Source: Nesterenkonia salmonea (GTDB lineage Bacteria > Actinomycetota > Actinomycetes > Actinomycetales > Micrococcaceae). Taken from it: a stretch of 55,955 nucleotides of DNA. Both the position numbers and the translations under genes were made by a program. Location of the stretch: assembly GCF_005771525.1 (NCBI RefSeq), contig NZ_VAVZ01000022.1:1-55955 (forward strand). Direction: 5' to 3'. The notes under the pieces are model-generated. The model had not been told where the DNA came from and did not search any database. It was given only the letters and a program-made list of their open reading frames with translations. Below are positions 37,992-46,673 of the stretch, one piece after another (within the stretch, counting starts at the first letter, position 1; each line of letters begins with the position of its first letter).

Positions 37992-38587
37992 CGGGCTTGA
38001 CGGATGACCGTGGCGATTCGCTGGATGACGGTGATGAGCGACGCCGCCGCGAGAAGAGTCAGCACCACCAGCAGTGCTGTTTGCGGAACACCGAGACCGA
38101 TGAATCCGGTGAAGACCAGAGTCAGCACCATACGCTCAGGCCGTTCTGCGATTCCGGTGTTCGCGTCGTATCCGAGAGACTCAGCTCGGGCCCGAATGTA
38201 GGACACCAGCAGTCCGAGGATGAGGCAGACGCTGGCGGACACCCCGATCCAGTAGTCGTCACCGGTGCCGAAAAACCACAGCATGAGTCCCAGGAAGACG
38301 GCGCTGTCTTGGATTCTGTCAAAGACGGAGTCCAGGAATCCGCCGATTTCGCTCTTCTTATCCCCGAGCCGCGCCATGAGGCCGTCAACGAGGTCGCTGA
38401 ACACGAAGAGCGTGATGACGACGGTTCCCCAGAAGAGCTGGCCGAGGGGATAGAAGATCAGGGCTCCCAAGCTCACACCGGCTGTTCCGATCACTGTCAC
38501 GGCATTCGGCGTCAGGCCCAACCTGAGCAGAAGCCGGGCCAAGGGGGTGAAGACGGTGGAGAAGAACGTTCGCAAGTACCGGAGCAT
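37988..38587 (-). CDS. pgsA: CDP-alcohol phosphatidyltransferase (phosphatidylinositol phosphate synthase type)
   Basis: A membrane enzyme with about six helices and the complete CDP-alcohol phosphotransferase motif D-x2-DG-x2-AR-x8-G-x3-D-x3-D (SDLVDGLMARLGD.., GGFLDSVFD). By synteny (thrS-HIT-pgsA as in M. tuberculosis Rv2614c-Rv2612c) it is likely phosphatidylinositol phosphate synthase, first step of phosphatidylinositol and lipoglycan synthesis. The start ATG 38587 overlaps the HIT stop as TGATG and has GGAGGGAG upstream; the longer frame to 38611 is rejected. The usual downstream acyltransferase and pimA genes are missing here. Confidence 0.87.
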   Translation of the reverse strand: MLRYLRTFFSTVFTPLARLLLRLGLTPNAVTVIGTAGVSLGALIFYPLGQLFWGTVVITLFVFSDLVDGLMARLGDKKSEIGGFLDSVFDRIQDSAVFLGLMLWFFGTGDDYWIGVSASVCLILGLLVSYIRARAESLGYDANTGIAERPERMVLTLVFTGFIGLGVPQTALLVVLTLLAAASLITVIQRIATVIRQAR

Positions 38588-39144
38588 CAGGCGCCAGCTC
38601 CCTCCGACCATGCTTCAGCCACCAGGCTTCGAGTCTCTCCCAGGGTCGCGGAGAGGTTTTTGGTCTGGGCCACGATGGGCAAGAAGTTCGTGTCCCCGCC
38701 CCAGCGCGGAACAACGTGCTGGTGTAGGTGGGCGGCGATGCCCGCGCCTCCCACCTTGCCCTGGTTGATCCCCAGGTTAAAACCTGCCGGCTGCGCGACT
38801 TGGCGAAGCACGCTCATCGCTGTCTGCGCCAGGGTGATGAACTCGACGGCTTCCTCTTCTGTCAGATCAGTGAGGTCCGGTACATGCCGGTAGGGACAGA
38901 CCAGCAGATGCCCTGGGTTGTACGGATAGAGGTTGAGCAGTACGAAGCAGGTCACCCCTCGGTGAACAATCAGGGACTGCTCGTCGCTGCGCCGGGGCCC
39001 TTGGCAGAAGGGGCAGTTGCCCTCATCGGTGACTTGGTCCTGACCTCGCGTCTGGTAGGCAGCCCGGTGAGGGTTCCACAAACGTTGGAAAGCGTCAGGC
39101 ACCCCGGCCAGTTCTGATTGGTCCTGGTACTGGGGCTCTGTCAC
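38587..39144 (-). CDS. HIT-family hydrolase/phosphorylase (Ap4A phosphorylase-like)
   Basis: A 185-residue histidine-triad protein. The catalytic triad reads HLHQHVVPRWGGD, preceded by LNLYPYNPGHLLVCPYRHV and a GFNLGINQG segment. It closely resembles M. tuberculosis Rv2613c, described as an Ap4A phosphorylase, which occupies the same position between thrS and pgsA. A CPFC pair near residue 44 may bind zinc with other residues. GTG 39144 lies six bases after thrS, and the stop is coupled to pgsA, so all three are co-expressed. Confidence 0.88.
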   Translation of the reverse strand: MTEPQYQDQSELAGVPDAFQRLWNPHRAAYQTRGQDQVTDEGNCPFCQGPRRSDEQSLIVHRGVTCFVLLNLYPYNPGHLLVCPYRHVPDLTDLTEEEAVEFITLAQTAMSVLRQVAQPAGFNLGINQGKVGGAGIAAHLHQHVVPRWGGDTNFLPIVAQTKNLSATLGETRSLVAEAWSEGAGA

Positions 39145-39150
39145 GCCGCT

Positions 39151-41157
39151 TCAGGCTTCCCGGCTCTCGATCGCCTGCACAATGCGCTCAACCGCCTCAT
39201 CGATCGGGACTTGGTTCTCCTGGCTGCCGTCACGGAACCGGAAGGACACCGCATGAACCTCGACATCGTCTCCGCCGGCAATCAGCACGAACGGTACCTT
39301 GTCCTTGGACGCTGTACGGATCTTCTTGGGGAAACGTTCAGTGCTGTCGTCCAGCTCGGCGCGCACCCCGCGATTCTTCAGTTGCTCCACCACATCGGCG
39401 AGGTAGTCATTGAAGGGTTCTGCCACGGGAACCCCGCGGACCTGAACAGGGGAAAGCCACGCGGGGAACGCTCCGGCATAGTGCTCTAGGAGGATGGCCG
39501 CGAAACGTTCGATGGAGCCGAACAGTGCCCGGTGGATCATGATCGGTCGCTGCCTGGTGCCATCTGCGGCGGTGTATTCCATTTCGAACCTCTCAGGAAG
39601 GTTCAGGTCGACCTGAACAGTCGATAACTGCCACTTGCGACCGATGGCGTCGGTGACCTTGAGGTCGATCTTCGGCCCGTAGAACGCCGCCTCACCTGGG
39701 ATCTCGGTAAGCTTCAGGCCCGAGTTCCGACCAACATTGCGTAGCGCGTTCGTCGCAGCCTCCCAGTGCTCCTCTGAACCGATCCACTTGGACTTCTCCT
39801 CATCCTTCATGGACAGTTCGAGCTCAAAGTTCTCCAACCCGAAGTCGCGCAGCAGAGAAATCACGAACTCCACAACGCCTTGGATTTCATCCTCTAGCTG
39901 GTCAGCGGTCACAAAGAGGTGGGCGTCGTCTTGGGTGAAGCCGCGAACCCTTGTCAATCCGTGCAAGGCGCCGGAACGTTCGTTGCGGTACACGGTCCCG
40001 TTCTCGGCAAGCTTCATCGGCAGGTCACGGTAGCTGCGGCCGCGTTCCTTGTAGATGAGGATGTGCATGGGACAGTTCATGGGCTTCAGGAAGTATTCCT
40101 GGCCCTGTTTGGTCACATTGCCGGCCTCGTCGCGCTCTTCGTCCATCTTGATGGGCGGCCAAATGTCTTCCTCGTAGGTGGGAATGTGGCCGGAGCGCTC
40201 GAAGAGGTCTCGCTTGGTGATGTGGGGGGTGTAGACGTAACTGTATCCGGCGGCAAGGTGGCGGCGTCGGGCGTGCTGCTCCATCTCTCCGCGCAGAATG
40301 CCGCCATTGGGATGCCATACGGACAGGCCCGAACCAATGTCTTCGGGGAAGCTGAAGAGGTCCAGCTCTTTGCCGAGCCGGCGGTGATCGCGCCGCTCAG
40401 CTTCAGCGAGCCGTTCCTTGTAGGCTTTGAGGTCGTCCTTAGTGGCCCAAGCAGTGCCGTAGAGGCGCTGCAGCTGCGGGTTGGTTTCCTTGCCGCGCCA
40501 GTAGGCGCCGGCTGCACGCATCACAGAGTAGGCATTGGCTATCAGCTTGGTATGCGGCAGGTGGGGGCCCCGGCAGAGGTCGCTCCACACTCGCTCTCCG
40601 CGCCGGTCGACGTTGTGGTACAGGGTGATGGTGTCGCCACCAACTTCCATGGCGGCGCCTTCTGCGGCTTGCTCAGCCTCATTGCGCACGCCAAGCAGTT
40701 CCAGTTTGTACGGCTCGTCGGACATCCGAGCTTTGGCTTCTTCAAGAGTGACGACTTCACGCTCGAAAGTCTGCGTCTGGTTAATGATTTTTTGCATCGA
40801 CTTTTCGATCTTCTTCAGATCGTCCGGCGTGAAGGGGTTCTCCACATCGAAGTCGAAGTAGAAACCATCAGTGATGTAGGGACCAATTCCCAGTTTGGAA
40901 CCGGGGAAGAGCTGCTGCACTGCCTGCGCCATGACATGGGCGGTCGAGTGTCTCAAAACGTTGAGCCCGTCCTCTTCTGAGATGTCGACAGGCTGAAGGT
41001 CCGCGTCGGCGGGAATCTCGCGCGAGAGGTCCCAAAGATCACCGTTGACCCTCATCACCACAACTGTTGGTGAGTCTTCGAAGAACGTGGTGCCTGTGGT
41101 GCCCGCCTCAAGGGTCGTGGGTGCGCCGTTGAGGGTGATGCTGATCTGCTCGGACAC
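39151..41157 (-). CDS. thrS: Threonyl-tRNA synthetase
   Basis: A class II synthetase of 668 residues. Order: the TGS domain ([15 protein letters not shown]), the editing domain with [16 protein letters not shown] and the later [10 protein letters not shown] region, the catalytic core ([14 protein letters not shown], zinc Cys in [26 protein letters not shown] split over the motif 2 loop) and the C-terminal anticodon-binding domain ([12 protein letters not shown]). The zinc ligands Cys and two His are in place. The start is GTG 41157 with AGGAG about 11 bases upstream. First gene of the thrS-HIT-pgsA operon, with a terminator-like hairpin before it. Confidence 0.97.
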   Translation of the reverse strand: MSEQISITLNGAPTTLEAGTTGTTFFEDSPTVVVMRVNGDLWDLSREIPADADLQPVDISEEDGLNVLRHSTAHVMAQAVQQLFPGSKLGIGPYITDGFYFDFDVENPFTPDDLKKIEKSMQKIINQTQTFEREVVTLEEAKARMSDEPYKLELLGVRNEAEQAAEGAAMEVGGDTITLYHNVDRRGERVWSDLCRGPHLPHTKLIANAYSVMRAAGAYWRGKETNPQLQRLYGTAWATKDDLKAYKERLAEAERRDHRRLGKELDLFSFPEDIGSGLSVWHPNGGILRGEMEQHARRRHLAAGYSYVYTPHITKRDLFERSGHIPTYEEDIWPPIKMDEERDEAGNVTKQGQEYFLKPMNCPMHILIYKERGRSYRDLPMKLAENGTVYRNERSGALHGLTRVRGFTQDDAHLFVTADQLEDEIQGVVEFVISLLRDFGLENFELELSMKDEEKSKWIGSEEHWEAATNALRNVGRNSGLKLTEIPGEAAFYGPKIDLKVTDAIGRKWQLSTVQVDLNLPERFEMEYTAADGTRQRPIMIHRALFGSIERFAAILLEHYAGAFPAWLSPVQVRGVPVAEPFNDYLADVVEQLKNRGVRAELDDSTERFPKKIRTASKDKVPFVLIAGGDDVEVHAVSFRFRDGSQENQVPIDEAVERIVQAIESREA

Positions 41158-41184
41158 GAGTCTTCGAATCTCCTACAGTTGGTG

Positions 41185-41221
41185 AAAAACACTGACCCCG
41201 CGATTCTACGCGCTAGCAGTG
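41185..41221 (-). terminator. Terminator-like hairpin between nei and thrS
   Basis: On the minus strand CACTG (41221-41217) pairs with CAGTG (41194-41190), with an inner CGCG/CGCG stem, followed by TTTTT (41189-41185). The six-base inner loop is TAGAAT, a good -10 hexamer for thrS. It may end the rpiB-nei transcript and also hold the thrS promoter. Confidence 0.5.
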
Positions 41222-41237
41222 CTCTGCGACGACGGTG

Positions 41238-42179
41238 CTAGCGGACTTGGCAGCCGGGGCACCAGTAGAGTCGACGCCCTTGAAGCTCCCTCATAAGGAT
41301 GGTCTCGCCGCACCGCAGGCAGGGTGAACCCTGGTGGCGATACACCCAATGGGCTCGCACTGCGGCGGCACTCCTGCCAGGGCGTGCACGGCGGCTGTGG
41401 TGAAGGTCGGCCCCGCGAAGCCCCAGTTCGGGGTCTTCCGGCCGAAGAGTGCGGATTGAGCCTTCGCGGACACCGGTATGGAGCTGTTCAGTGATGGTTG
41501 CCCAGAGTGAATCGCACTGCTCAGCGTCCAGGCTCTGGGATGGCGTGTCAGGGTTGATGCGTTCCACGAACAGCGATTCCGCCCGGTAGATGTTTCCGAC
41601 CCCAGCGATCACCGCTTGGTCCATCAGCGCTGCGGCAATGCTGATGCGCCGTCGGGCCAGGTTGCTTTGGAAGCTTGCGAGCAGCTCAGGATCGATCTGT
41701 CCGCTCGTTTGGCGCAGCGGGTCAGGTCCGAGCCTGTTGACCAGCGCCTCGTACTGCATGGAGTTGAGAATGCGACATTTGACGGGACCCCGCAGGTCAG
41801 CCCACCCGTGGGTCACGTGGATCCGTGTCCGGACGGCTCCCTTGGGAGCATCAGGAATGATCCACCCGGCGTGGTCGTACTGTGGGGCGGTCACGCGTGA
41901 AACGGGCCGCTCCTCCCCCAGCACATCGGCGGTGACAAAGCTGTCGTCGCCACGGAATCCGAACGAGCCGTAGAGTCCCAGGTGCACCTGCCAGATATCG
42001 GCGTCAATGTGCACCAGGAGGTGCTTGCCCCAGGCTTCTGCACGTTGGGGCTTGCGATCATTCAGGCGCGCGGCGCCCGCGTCGAACCGGCCCTGCGGGG
42101 AGCTGACCCGCCAGGGCTGTCCTACGAAGAGTTGTTGGATCCGGCCAGCGAGCCGGTGAATGGTGTGACCTTCGGGCAC
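41238..42179 (-). CDS. nei: Fpg/Nei-family DNA glycosylase (Nei1-like endonuclease VIII)
   Basis: A bifunctional base-excision glycosylase/AP lyase. The N-terminus PEGHTIHRLA gives the catalytic Pro and Glu after Met removal. The AWGKHLLVHI segment supplies the conserved Lys. The H2TH domain (near ISIAALMDQAVIAGVGNIYRAE split at its core) and the C-terminal zinc finger (C-x2-C ... WCPGC) are present. The sequence follows M. tuberculosis Nei1 (Rv2464c), also next to rpiB. GTG 42179, 9 bases after the rpiB stop, is the family start. Confidence 0.85.
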   Translation of the reverse strand: MPEGHTIHRLAGRIQQLFVGQPWRVSSPQGRFDAGAARLNDRKPQRAEAWGKHLLVHIDADIWQVHLGLYGSFGFRGDDSFVTADVLGEERPVSRVTAPQYDHAGWIIPDAPKGAVRTRIHVTHGWADLRGPVKCRILNSMQYEALVNRLGPDPLRQTSGQIDPELLASFQSNLARRRISIAAALMDQAVIAGVGNIYRAESLFVERINPDTPSQSLDAEQCDSLWATITEQLHTGVREGSIRTLRPEDPELGLRGADLHHSRRARPGRSAAAVRAHWVYRHQGSPCLRCGETILMRELQGRRLYWCPGCQVR

Positions 42180-42188
42180 AGGGTGGAC

Positions 42189-42686
42189 TCAGTCCAGGAT
42201 TTCGCCGGTGGTTTCGTAGTGGCTGATCTTGCCGATGCGCCGGCTGTGCCGATCCTCACCCGACCACTGCGCGCTGAGGAACTCCTCGACGATGCCCACA
42301 GCCTCGTCCAGGCTGTGCTGACGGCCCCCGATGCCCACCACATTGGCGTTGTTGTGCTCACGCGCCAACCGGGCAGTCTCGCGGTTCCACGCCAAAGCTG
42401 CCCGGATACCCCTCACTTTGTTCGCTGCGATCTGCTCACCGTTTCCGGAACCGCCGAGCACGATACCCAGCGCTGGGGCTGTGTCCGAACCGGGGGCGCC
42501 GTCGTACTGTGACCACTCCTCGGCAACCGCCTCCGCTGCCCGGAGGCAAAAACCTGGGTAGTCATCCTGGGCGTCATATTCGCGCGGCCCATGGTCTATG
42601 ACCTCATATCCTTTGGCGGTCAGGTACTGGACCAGATGCGCGGAAACTTCCATACCGGCGTGGTCGGTGGCTATGTGGACGCGCAT
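42189..42686 (-). CDS. rpiB: Ribose-5-phosphate isomerase B
   Basis: Interconverts ribose 5-phosphate and ribulose 5-phosphate in the pentose phosphate pathway (165 residues). Motifs: MRVHIATDHAGMEV, a VLGGSGNGEQIAANKV loop, and LAREHNNANVVGIGGRQH. In this loop the catalytic Cys of E. coli RpiB is replaced (Ser), and the Glu that serves as base in the mycobacterial enzyme is present, marking the actinobacterial subtype. The frame opens at 42731, but ATG 42686 after AGAGGG matches the family. A TAGTCT box at 42746-42741 may be its -10, overlapping the divergent globin start. Confidence 0.92.
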   Translation of the reverse strand: MRVHIATDHAGMEVSAHLVQYLTAKGYEVIDHGPREYDAQDDYPGFCLRAAEAVAEEWSQYDGAPGSDTAPALGIVLGGSGNGEQIAANKVRGIRAALAWNRETARLAREHNNANVVGIGGRQHSLDEAVGIVEEFLSAQWSGEDRHSRRIGKISHYETTGEILD

Positions 42687-42730
42687 GGTCAACCCTCTCT
42701 GACAACTTCGGGAACAAGCGCTGACCATCA

Positions 42731-42736
42731 TATGCT
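42731..42736 (+). promoter_or_regulatory. -10 box (TATGCT) of the truncated haemoglobin gene
   Basis: TATGCT is nine bases before ATG 42746, so the leader is at most a few bases long. It overlaps the divergent rpiB promoter region. Confidence 0.45.
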
Positions 42737-42745
42737 GAAGAGACT

Positions 42746-43372
42746 ATGACCGACGAGCAGAACGACGACGCCTCAGCACCCAGGGAACCGCAGTTGCCTA
42801 AACTCTCCCGCCGGTTGGGAGCACCGATTGCGACAGTCCGGCCAGCTGGCAAACCAGCTTCGCGCGTGACTGGACGGCCTGGAGCCTCCGATGGGCCGGC
42901 GGTGCCTCACCAACCGGGACCTCCTTTGCCGAAAGACCTGGGACATATGCCGGGGCCAGATGGGCGCCCGGTCCCCCAGGAGGCGGATCCGGACGCGGTG
43001 GATCCCCACAGCTTCTACGCCCAGGTGGGCGGGCGTGAGACGTTTCAAAAGATCGTCGATGTCTTCTATGACCAGGTCGCCGAGGATGATGATTTCAAGG
43101 CCTTGTACCCGGAAGAGGATCTCGGTCCCGCCAAGGAGCGGCTGCTGATGTTTCTGGAACAGTACTGGGGCGGTCCGCGCCGCTACCAGGCTCAGCGCGG
43201 ACACCCCCGCCTGCGTATGCGTCACCTGCCGTTTCGGGTCGATGCTGCTGCCCGCGATACTTGGCTGAGGTACATGCACAACGCGGTGAAAGCCGTAGAG
43301 CTTTCGCCGATGCACGAAGCTGAGCTCTGGGACTACCTGGAACGGGCCGCGCACTCGATGGTCAACAGCTGA
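42746..43372 (+). CDS. glbO: Group II truncated haemoglobin (TrHbO) with N-terminal extension
   Basis: The globin domain spans about residues 85-208. It begins [23 protein letters not shown] and contains the CD1-region Tyr in [10 protein letters not shown], the proximal His in RMRHLPF and the G8 Trp in [11 protein letters not shown]. TrHbO proteins bind oxygen tightly and associate with membranes or respiration. The preceding about 85 residues are Pro/Gly/Arg-rich and apparently disordered, whereas typical TrHbO is about 130 residues with no such arm. The near-leaderless start fits ATG 42746. The rpiB/nei neighbourhood matches that of M. tuberculosis glbO. Confidence 0.88.
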   Translation: MTDEQNDDASAPREPQLPKLSRRLGAPIATVRPAGKPASRVTGRPGASDGPAVPHQPGPPLPKDLGHMPGPDGRPVPQEADPDAVDPHSFYAQVGGRETFQKIVDVFYDQVAEDDDFKALYPEEDLGPAKERLLMFLEQYWGGPRRYQAQRGHPRLRMRHLPFRVDAAARDTWLRYMHNAVKAVELSPMHEAELWDYLERAAHSMVNS

Positions 43373-43375
43373 CGG

Positions 43376-43381
43376 TAGGAT
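43376..43381 (+). promoter_or_regulatory. -10 box (TAGGAT) of tRNA-Arg
   Basis: TAGGAT begins four bases after the globin stop and lies 26 bases before the mature 5' end of the tRNA. It is a plausible promoter for tRNA processing from a short leader. Confidence 0.35.
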
Positions 43382-43407
43382 GTACTGTCGGATCGCCTGC
43401 GATCCAT

Positions 43408-43480
43408 GCCCGAGTAGCTCAGGGGATAGAGCAGCGGCCTTCTAATCCGCCGGTCGGGGGTTCGAATCCCTCCTCGGGCA
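43408..43480 (+). tRNA. tRNA-Arg (anticodon UCU)
   Basis: A complete 73-base cloverleaf. The acceptor stem GCCCGAG/CTCGGGC pairs perfectly, the D stem is GCTC/GAGC, the anticodon loop is CTTCTAA with anticodon TCT at 43441-43443, the T loop is TTCGAAT and the discriminator base is A. CCA is not encoded. One mismatch (C-U) closes the anticodon stem next to the loop. It reads AGA and AGG, rare codons in high-G+C genomes. Confidence 0.95.
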
Positions 43481-43513
43481 CCCCGTGGTCCCCAACGTCG
43501 TCGAAAGCACCGC

Positions 43514-44830
43514 ATGCCCATTGAGTCCGGAGCCGGCCCCCAGGCGGCGGCCCGACGTGTGGTGATGCTCAGTCTCCACACCTCGCCTCTAGCTCAAGCC
43601 GGCACTGGTGATGCCGGTGGACTCAACGTCTATGTCAACGAGCTGGCGCACGCTCTCGCAAGCCGAGGTACTGCAGTGGACATCGTCACCACTGATCTCG
43701 ACGGTGGATGCGCACAGGACAGCTCAACTGCCCATGAGAACAGCGGGGACCGAGTCAGCACCCTGCAACCAGGGTTGAGAGTCCACGTGCTGCGCGTGTG
43801 CAAGCGGTGCCGCGAGGATAAGTCCCGGCTTCTGCAATGCATCGAAGACCTCTCCAGACGGGCCCTGGCTTCACTTCAAATGGTCGACCCCCAGCCAGTT
43901 GACCTGGTTCACTCCCACTATTGGATCTCTGGCCTGGCAGGCATCAGCCTCGCAGACTCACTCAACGCTAAGCTCGTGCACACAATGCACACCATTGGAG
44001 CAGTGAAGAAGGAGCGGGACCCCGACTCTACGGAGGACCCCCGCCGGCATGAAGCCGAGCAGCTCATCACCGCGACAGCCGCTACTCTGACAGCCAATAC
44101 TCGCCGTGAGGCCGAGGACTTAGAGCGAATCTTTGACCTGCCAGTTCACCGCATTGCCATGGTCCAGCCAGGCACAGCGCTGGAGACCTTTCACCCGCCT
44201 GAGGGGGATGATCCCCGGGTAGAACCTCCAACGCGCCGGCCCCTGCGCCTGACGTTCGCCGGGAGGCTTCAACCCCATAAGGGTCCCCAAGTCGCCGTGG
44301 CGGCAGTCGGAAGACTGCGCAAGCTGCTGCCAGGACTCTCCGTGGAGCTGACTGTCGCAGGCCGACAATCCGGTCTCGACAGCGTCGACATCGCAGACCT
44401 TGCGGAGAAGGCGGGAATCACCGACATTCTTGAACTGAGGACACCGCTCCCCCACCCGGATCTTGCAGACCTTTTTCGCGCCTCAGACGCGCTGCTGGTG
44501 CCTTCCTACAGCGAGTCATTCGGGCTGGTCGCACTGGAGGCCAAAGCCTGCGGCACTCCCGTCCTGGCGCATAACGTGGGAGGCCTGGCGGAACTTGTAG
44601 ACCACGGCACTACGGGCATCCTCATTGACACCCTAGATCCAGACCAATGGGCTGCGGCCATCCACGGGCTCGTCAGCGACTGGGGCCGGTGGAAGGCCTT
44701 CAGCGAGGCCGCTGCGCAGTTGGCCCGAAGCTACTCTTGGGACTCCACCGCGAAGCAGGCACTTCAGGCCTACTCAGAAGCACTCAACCCATATAGCGCG
44801 ATCGCCACGCAGCCTTGTACTTCTGATTAA
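43514..44830 (+). CDS. mshA: MshA-like family 4 glycosyltransferase (D-inositol-3-phosphate glycosyltransferase)
   Basis: A GT-B fold GT4 enzyme of 438 residues. The N-terminal half carries VVMLSLHTSPLAQAGTGDAGGLNVYV and LVHSHYWISGLAG...LVHTMHTIGAVKK, the pattern of MshA, which makes N-acetylglucosaminyl-inositol phosphate as the first mycothiol step. The C-terminal nucleotide-sugar domain has TFAGRLQPHKGP and the ESFGLVALEAKACGTPV motif. MshA is the best match, but other GT4 enzymes use similar motifs. It follows the tRNA by 33 bases and its last 47 bases overlap the convergent tesB gene. No other msh gene is in the window. Confidence 0.75.
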   Translation: MPIESGAGPQAAARRVVMLSLHTSPLAQAGTGDAGGLNVYVNELAHALASRGTAVDIVTTDLDGGCAQDSSTAHENSGDRVSTLQPGLRVHVLRVCKRCREDKSRLLQCIEDLSRRALASLQMVDPQPVDLVHSHYWISGLAGISLADSLNAKLVHTMHTIGAVKKERDPDSTEDPRRHEAEQLITATAATLTANTRREAEDLERIFDLPVHRIAMVQPGTALETFHPPEGDDPRVEPPTRRPLRLTFAGRLQPHKGPQVAVAAVGRLRKLLPGLSVELTVAGRQSGLDSVDIADLAEKAGITDILELRTPLPHPDLADLFRASDALLVPSYSESFGLVALEAKACGTPVLAHNVGGLAELVDHGTTGILIDTLDPDQWAAAIHGLVSDWGRWKAFSEAAAQLARSYSWDSTAKQALQAYSEALNPYSAIATQPCTSD

Positions 44831-45797
44831 GGTCCCTTTGGGCTTTGCCCGCTGACACGGCACGCTGCTGGACCTTCTCGCGAAGCATGGATTTCAGCCC
44901 CTGTGGTGGACGTATCATGCCTTCCTGGGCAACTGTCGCCACCAACTCCCCGGCACGAGTGTAGATAGCTCCGGTGCCCAACCCGCGTGAACTTTGCGCA
45001 GAGGGGCTGTCCTTGACATAGAGCAACCAATCATCGGCACGCGCCGACCGATGCCACCACATGGCGTGGTCAAGGGAAGCGATCTTCATCCCTGGTTTAG
45101 CCCAGTAGTAACCGTGCTGACGCAACACGGGCTCCAGCAGGGTGTAGTCAGAGGCATAGAGAATAGCAGCCCGGTGAACATTGGGGTCATCGGGAAGCGG
45201 GGCTTTAGTTTTCATCCACACTGCCGACGCCGGACGCCGGTCACGGTCTGCCTCCAGGTAGATGGGCCGATCAATGTGACGCAGCTCGAAAGGACGCCCG
45301 CGCCCCCACTCACGCATCACGGGGTGGTCGATGTGCCCCAGCAGCTCATCCGGAGTCGGCAGTTCCTCAGGGTCAGGGATAGCGACCGGCATCGTGTCCT
45401 GGTGGACTGGCCCGCCTGAGGGTTTCTGGAAGCTGGCGATCATGGACAGGATAGGTGTGCCGTCCTGATAGGCCTGAGAGCGACGGGCTGAGAATGATCC
45501 ACCATCACGCAGCCGTTCGACTCTGACCTCAATAGGCTTTGTGGCGTCACCAGGACGGAGGAAATACCCATGGACTGAATGCACCACCCGGCCAGGCTCC
45601 ACGGTGCGCATCGCCGCCGTGGTCGCCTGACCAAGGACCTGGCCACCAAAAACCCGCCAGAACGCCTGCTCGAACACAGGAGCTATGAACCGGTCCTCGC
45701 TGCCCCCGTCATCTGGCAACTCCTCCAGGTCAAGCATGCCGACCAGCCGGTCGACCGCCTCCTCTGGGGTCGGGACTCGGTACTCTCGTTCCGCCAT
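44784..45797 (-). CDS. tesB: Acyl-CoA thioesterase II (TesB type)
   Basis: A double hot-dog thioesterase that hydrolyses acyl-CoA to fatty acid and CoA. The N-terminal hot-dog has RVFGGQVLGQATTAAMRTV and HSVHGYFLRPGD. The second has SLDHAMWWHR with the conserved Asp-His, and IASLDHAMWW near the C-terminus. Length is about 337 residues, somewhat above E. coli TesB, with a charged C-terminal tail. ATG 45797 has GGAGGAG six bases upstream; the longer frame to 45824 is rejected. Its 3' end overlaps mshA on the other strand. Confidence 0.87.
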   Translation of the reverse strand: MAEREYRVPTPEEAVDRLVGMLDLEELPDDGGSEDRFIAPVFEQAFWRVFGGQVLGQATTAAMRTVEPGRVVHSVHGYFLRPGDATKPIEVRVERLRDGGSFSARRSQAYQDGTPILSMIASFQKPSGGPVHQDTMPVAIPDPEELPTPDELLGHIDHPVMREWGRGRPFELRHIDRPIYLEADRDRRPASAVWMKTKAPLPDDPNVHRAAILYASDYTLLEPVLRQHGYYWAKPGMKIASLDHAMWWHRSARADDWLLYVKDSPSAQSSRGLGTGAIYTRAGELVATVAQEGMIRPPQGLKSMLREKVQQRAVSAGKAQRDLNQKYKAAWRSRYMG

Positions 45798-45841
45798 CGC
45801 CGGCTCCTCCACTAATCTGTGCATGAAACAATGAACATCCT

Positions 45842-46483
45842 ATGACCCAGCACCTTCACTTTGCCGAAGCAGCCATCCTCCAGGACTTGAACACCTACAT
45901 TTCACGCGGTCGCCGAATCAACGAACAGGGAATTCGACTGCAGGCTTTGGGCAAAGTCCTGGCCGCGTGGCTTCCCGTCATGACCCCCTCCACGCTGACC
46001 TCCCGCATCCCGGCCGTCCTTGGCCTGCGCACTATGGCACTGGCCGAAGAATCTCAAGCTGATATCACAGTGGAACTGTCCTCTGTGACCGAACGACTAG
46101 CTCGAATGAACCCCGTCGAAACCACTCTGGCGCTACCCCCGAGCCGCATTAACGCTCCCTGGGCTGCCGTCACCCCGCCGCGCAGCGGTTGGGCGCTGCG
46201 GGGAACTATGAGGGACGCTGATTTACGCCAAGTGGCGCAGGAGGGCATCGCAGAGGTGGCGGAGGCCGTGCCACAGACCGCTGGCCCACATGTGGTGGAG
46301 CAGGTCCGGGAACACATCTGGAGCCTTCCTCTGGAACACAGAATGCCCAAAGGAGCTGCCTTCGGCGCTCTCTCTATGGGCTTCTTGCAGGACGGCGAGG
46401 ACGCCACAAGCACGATCCACACTCACGGCAAGTGGGTGAGGCTGACATCAGCCGGCGGGTTTATCCTCTCCAGAGCTTCCTAG
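45842..46483 (+). CDS. Conserved hypothetical protein
   Basis: A 213-residue soluble protein with no recognised catalytic motif. It is rich in short helices (LQALGKVLAAWLPVM, VLGLRTMALAE) and has a Gly/Pro-rich middle (AAVTPPRSGW). The C-terminal AFGALSMGFLQ...WVRLTSAGGFILSR looks like a beta-rich domain. Similar proteins occur in Micrococcales genomes as far as I recall, always unnamed. A TAATCT box at 45813-45818 may be its -10. It is divergent from tesB and 190 bases from ssb; I see no stable hairpin in that gap. Function unknown. Confidence 0.7.
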   Translation: MTQHLHFAEAAILQDLNTYISRGRRINEQGIRLQALGKVLAAWLPVMTPSTLTSRIPAVLGLRTMALAEESQADITVELSSVTERLARMNPVETTLALPPSRINAPWAAVTPPRSGWALRGTMRDADLRQVAQEGIAEVAEAVPQTAGPHVVEQVREHIWSLPLEHRMPKGAAFGALSMGFLQDGEDATSTIHTHGKWVRLTSAGGFILSRAS

Positions 46484-46673
46484 AGCCTCCGGGATCGTCC
46501 ACAGAGACCCACCCGGGCACACGGCTCGCCGAGGAGTCCACAGGGTCTCAGGCTGCCAGTCTGGCCAACTTCCTCGCCCGGCAGACTCGACACATGAGTC
46601 GGATGCGATTGATCACGGCCCGCCCCGGCTCTCCTCAGAGTCTGGCCGTGGGATACAAGGAGTGATCAACGTC

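Noticed and set aside
39919-40980. 353-codon open frame on the plus strand
   Set aside because: It is fully antisense to thrS and has no recognisable domain.
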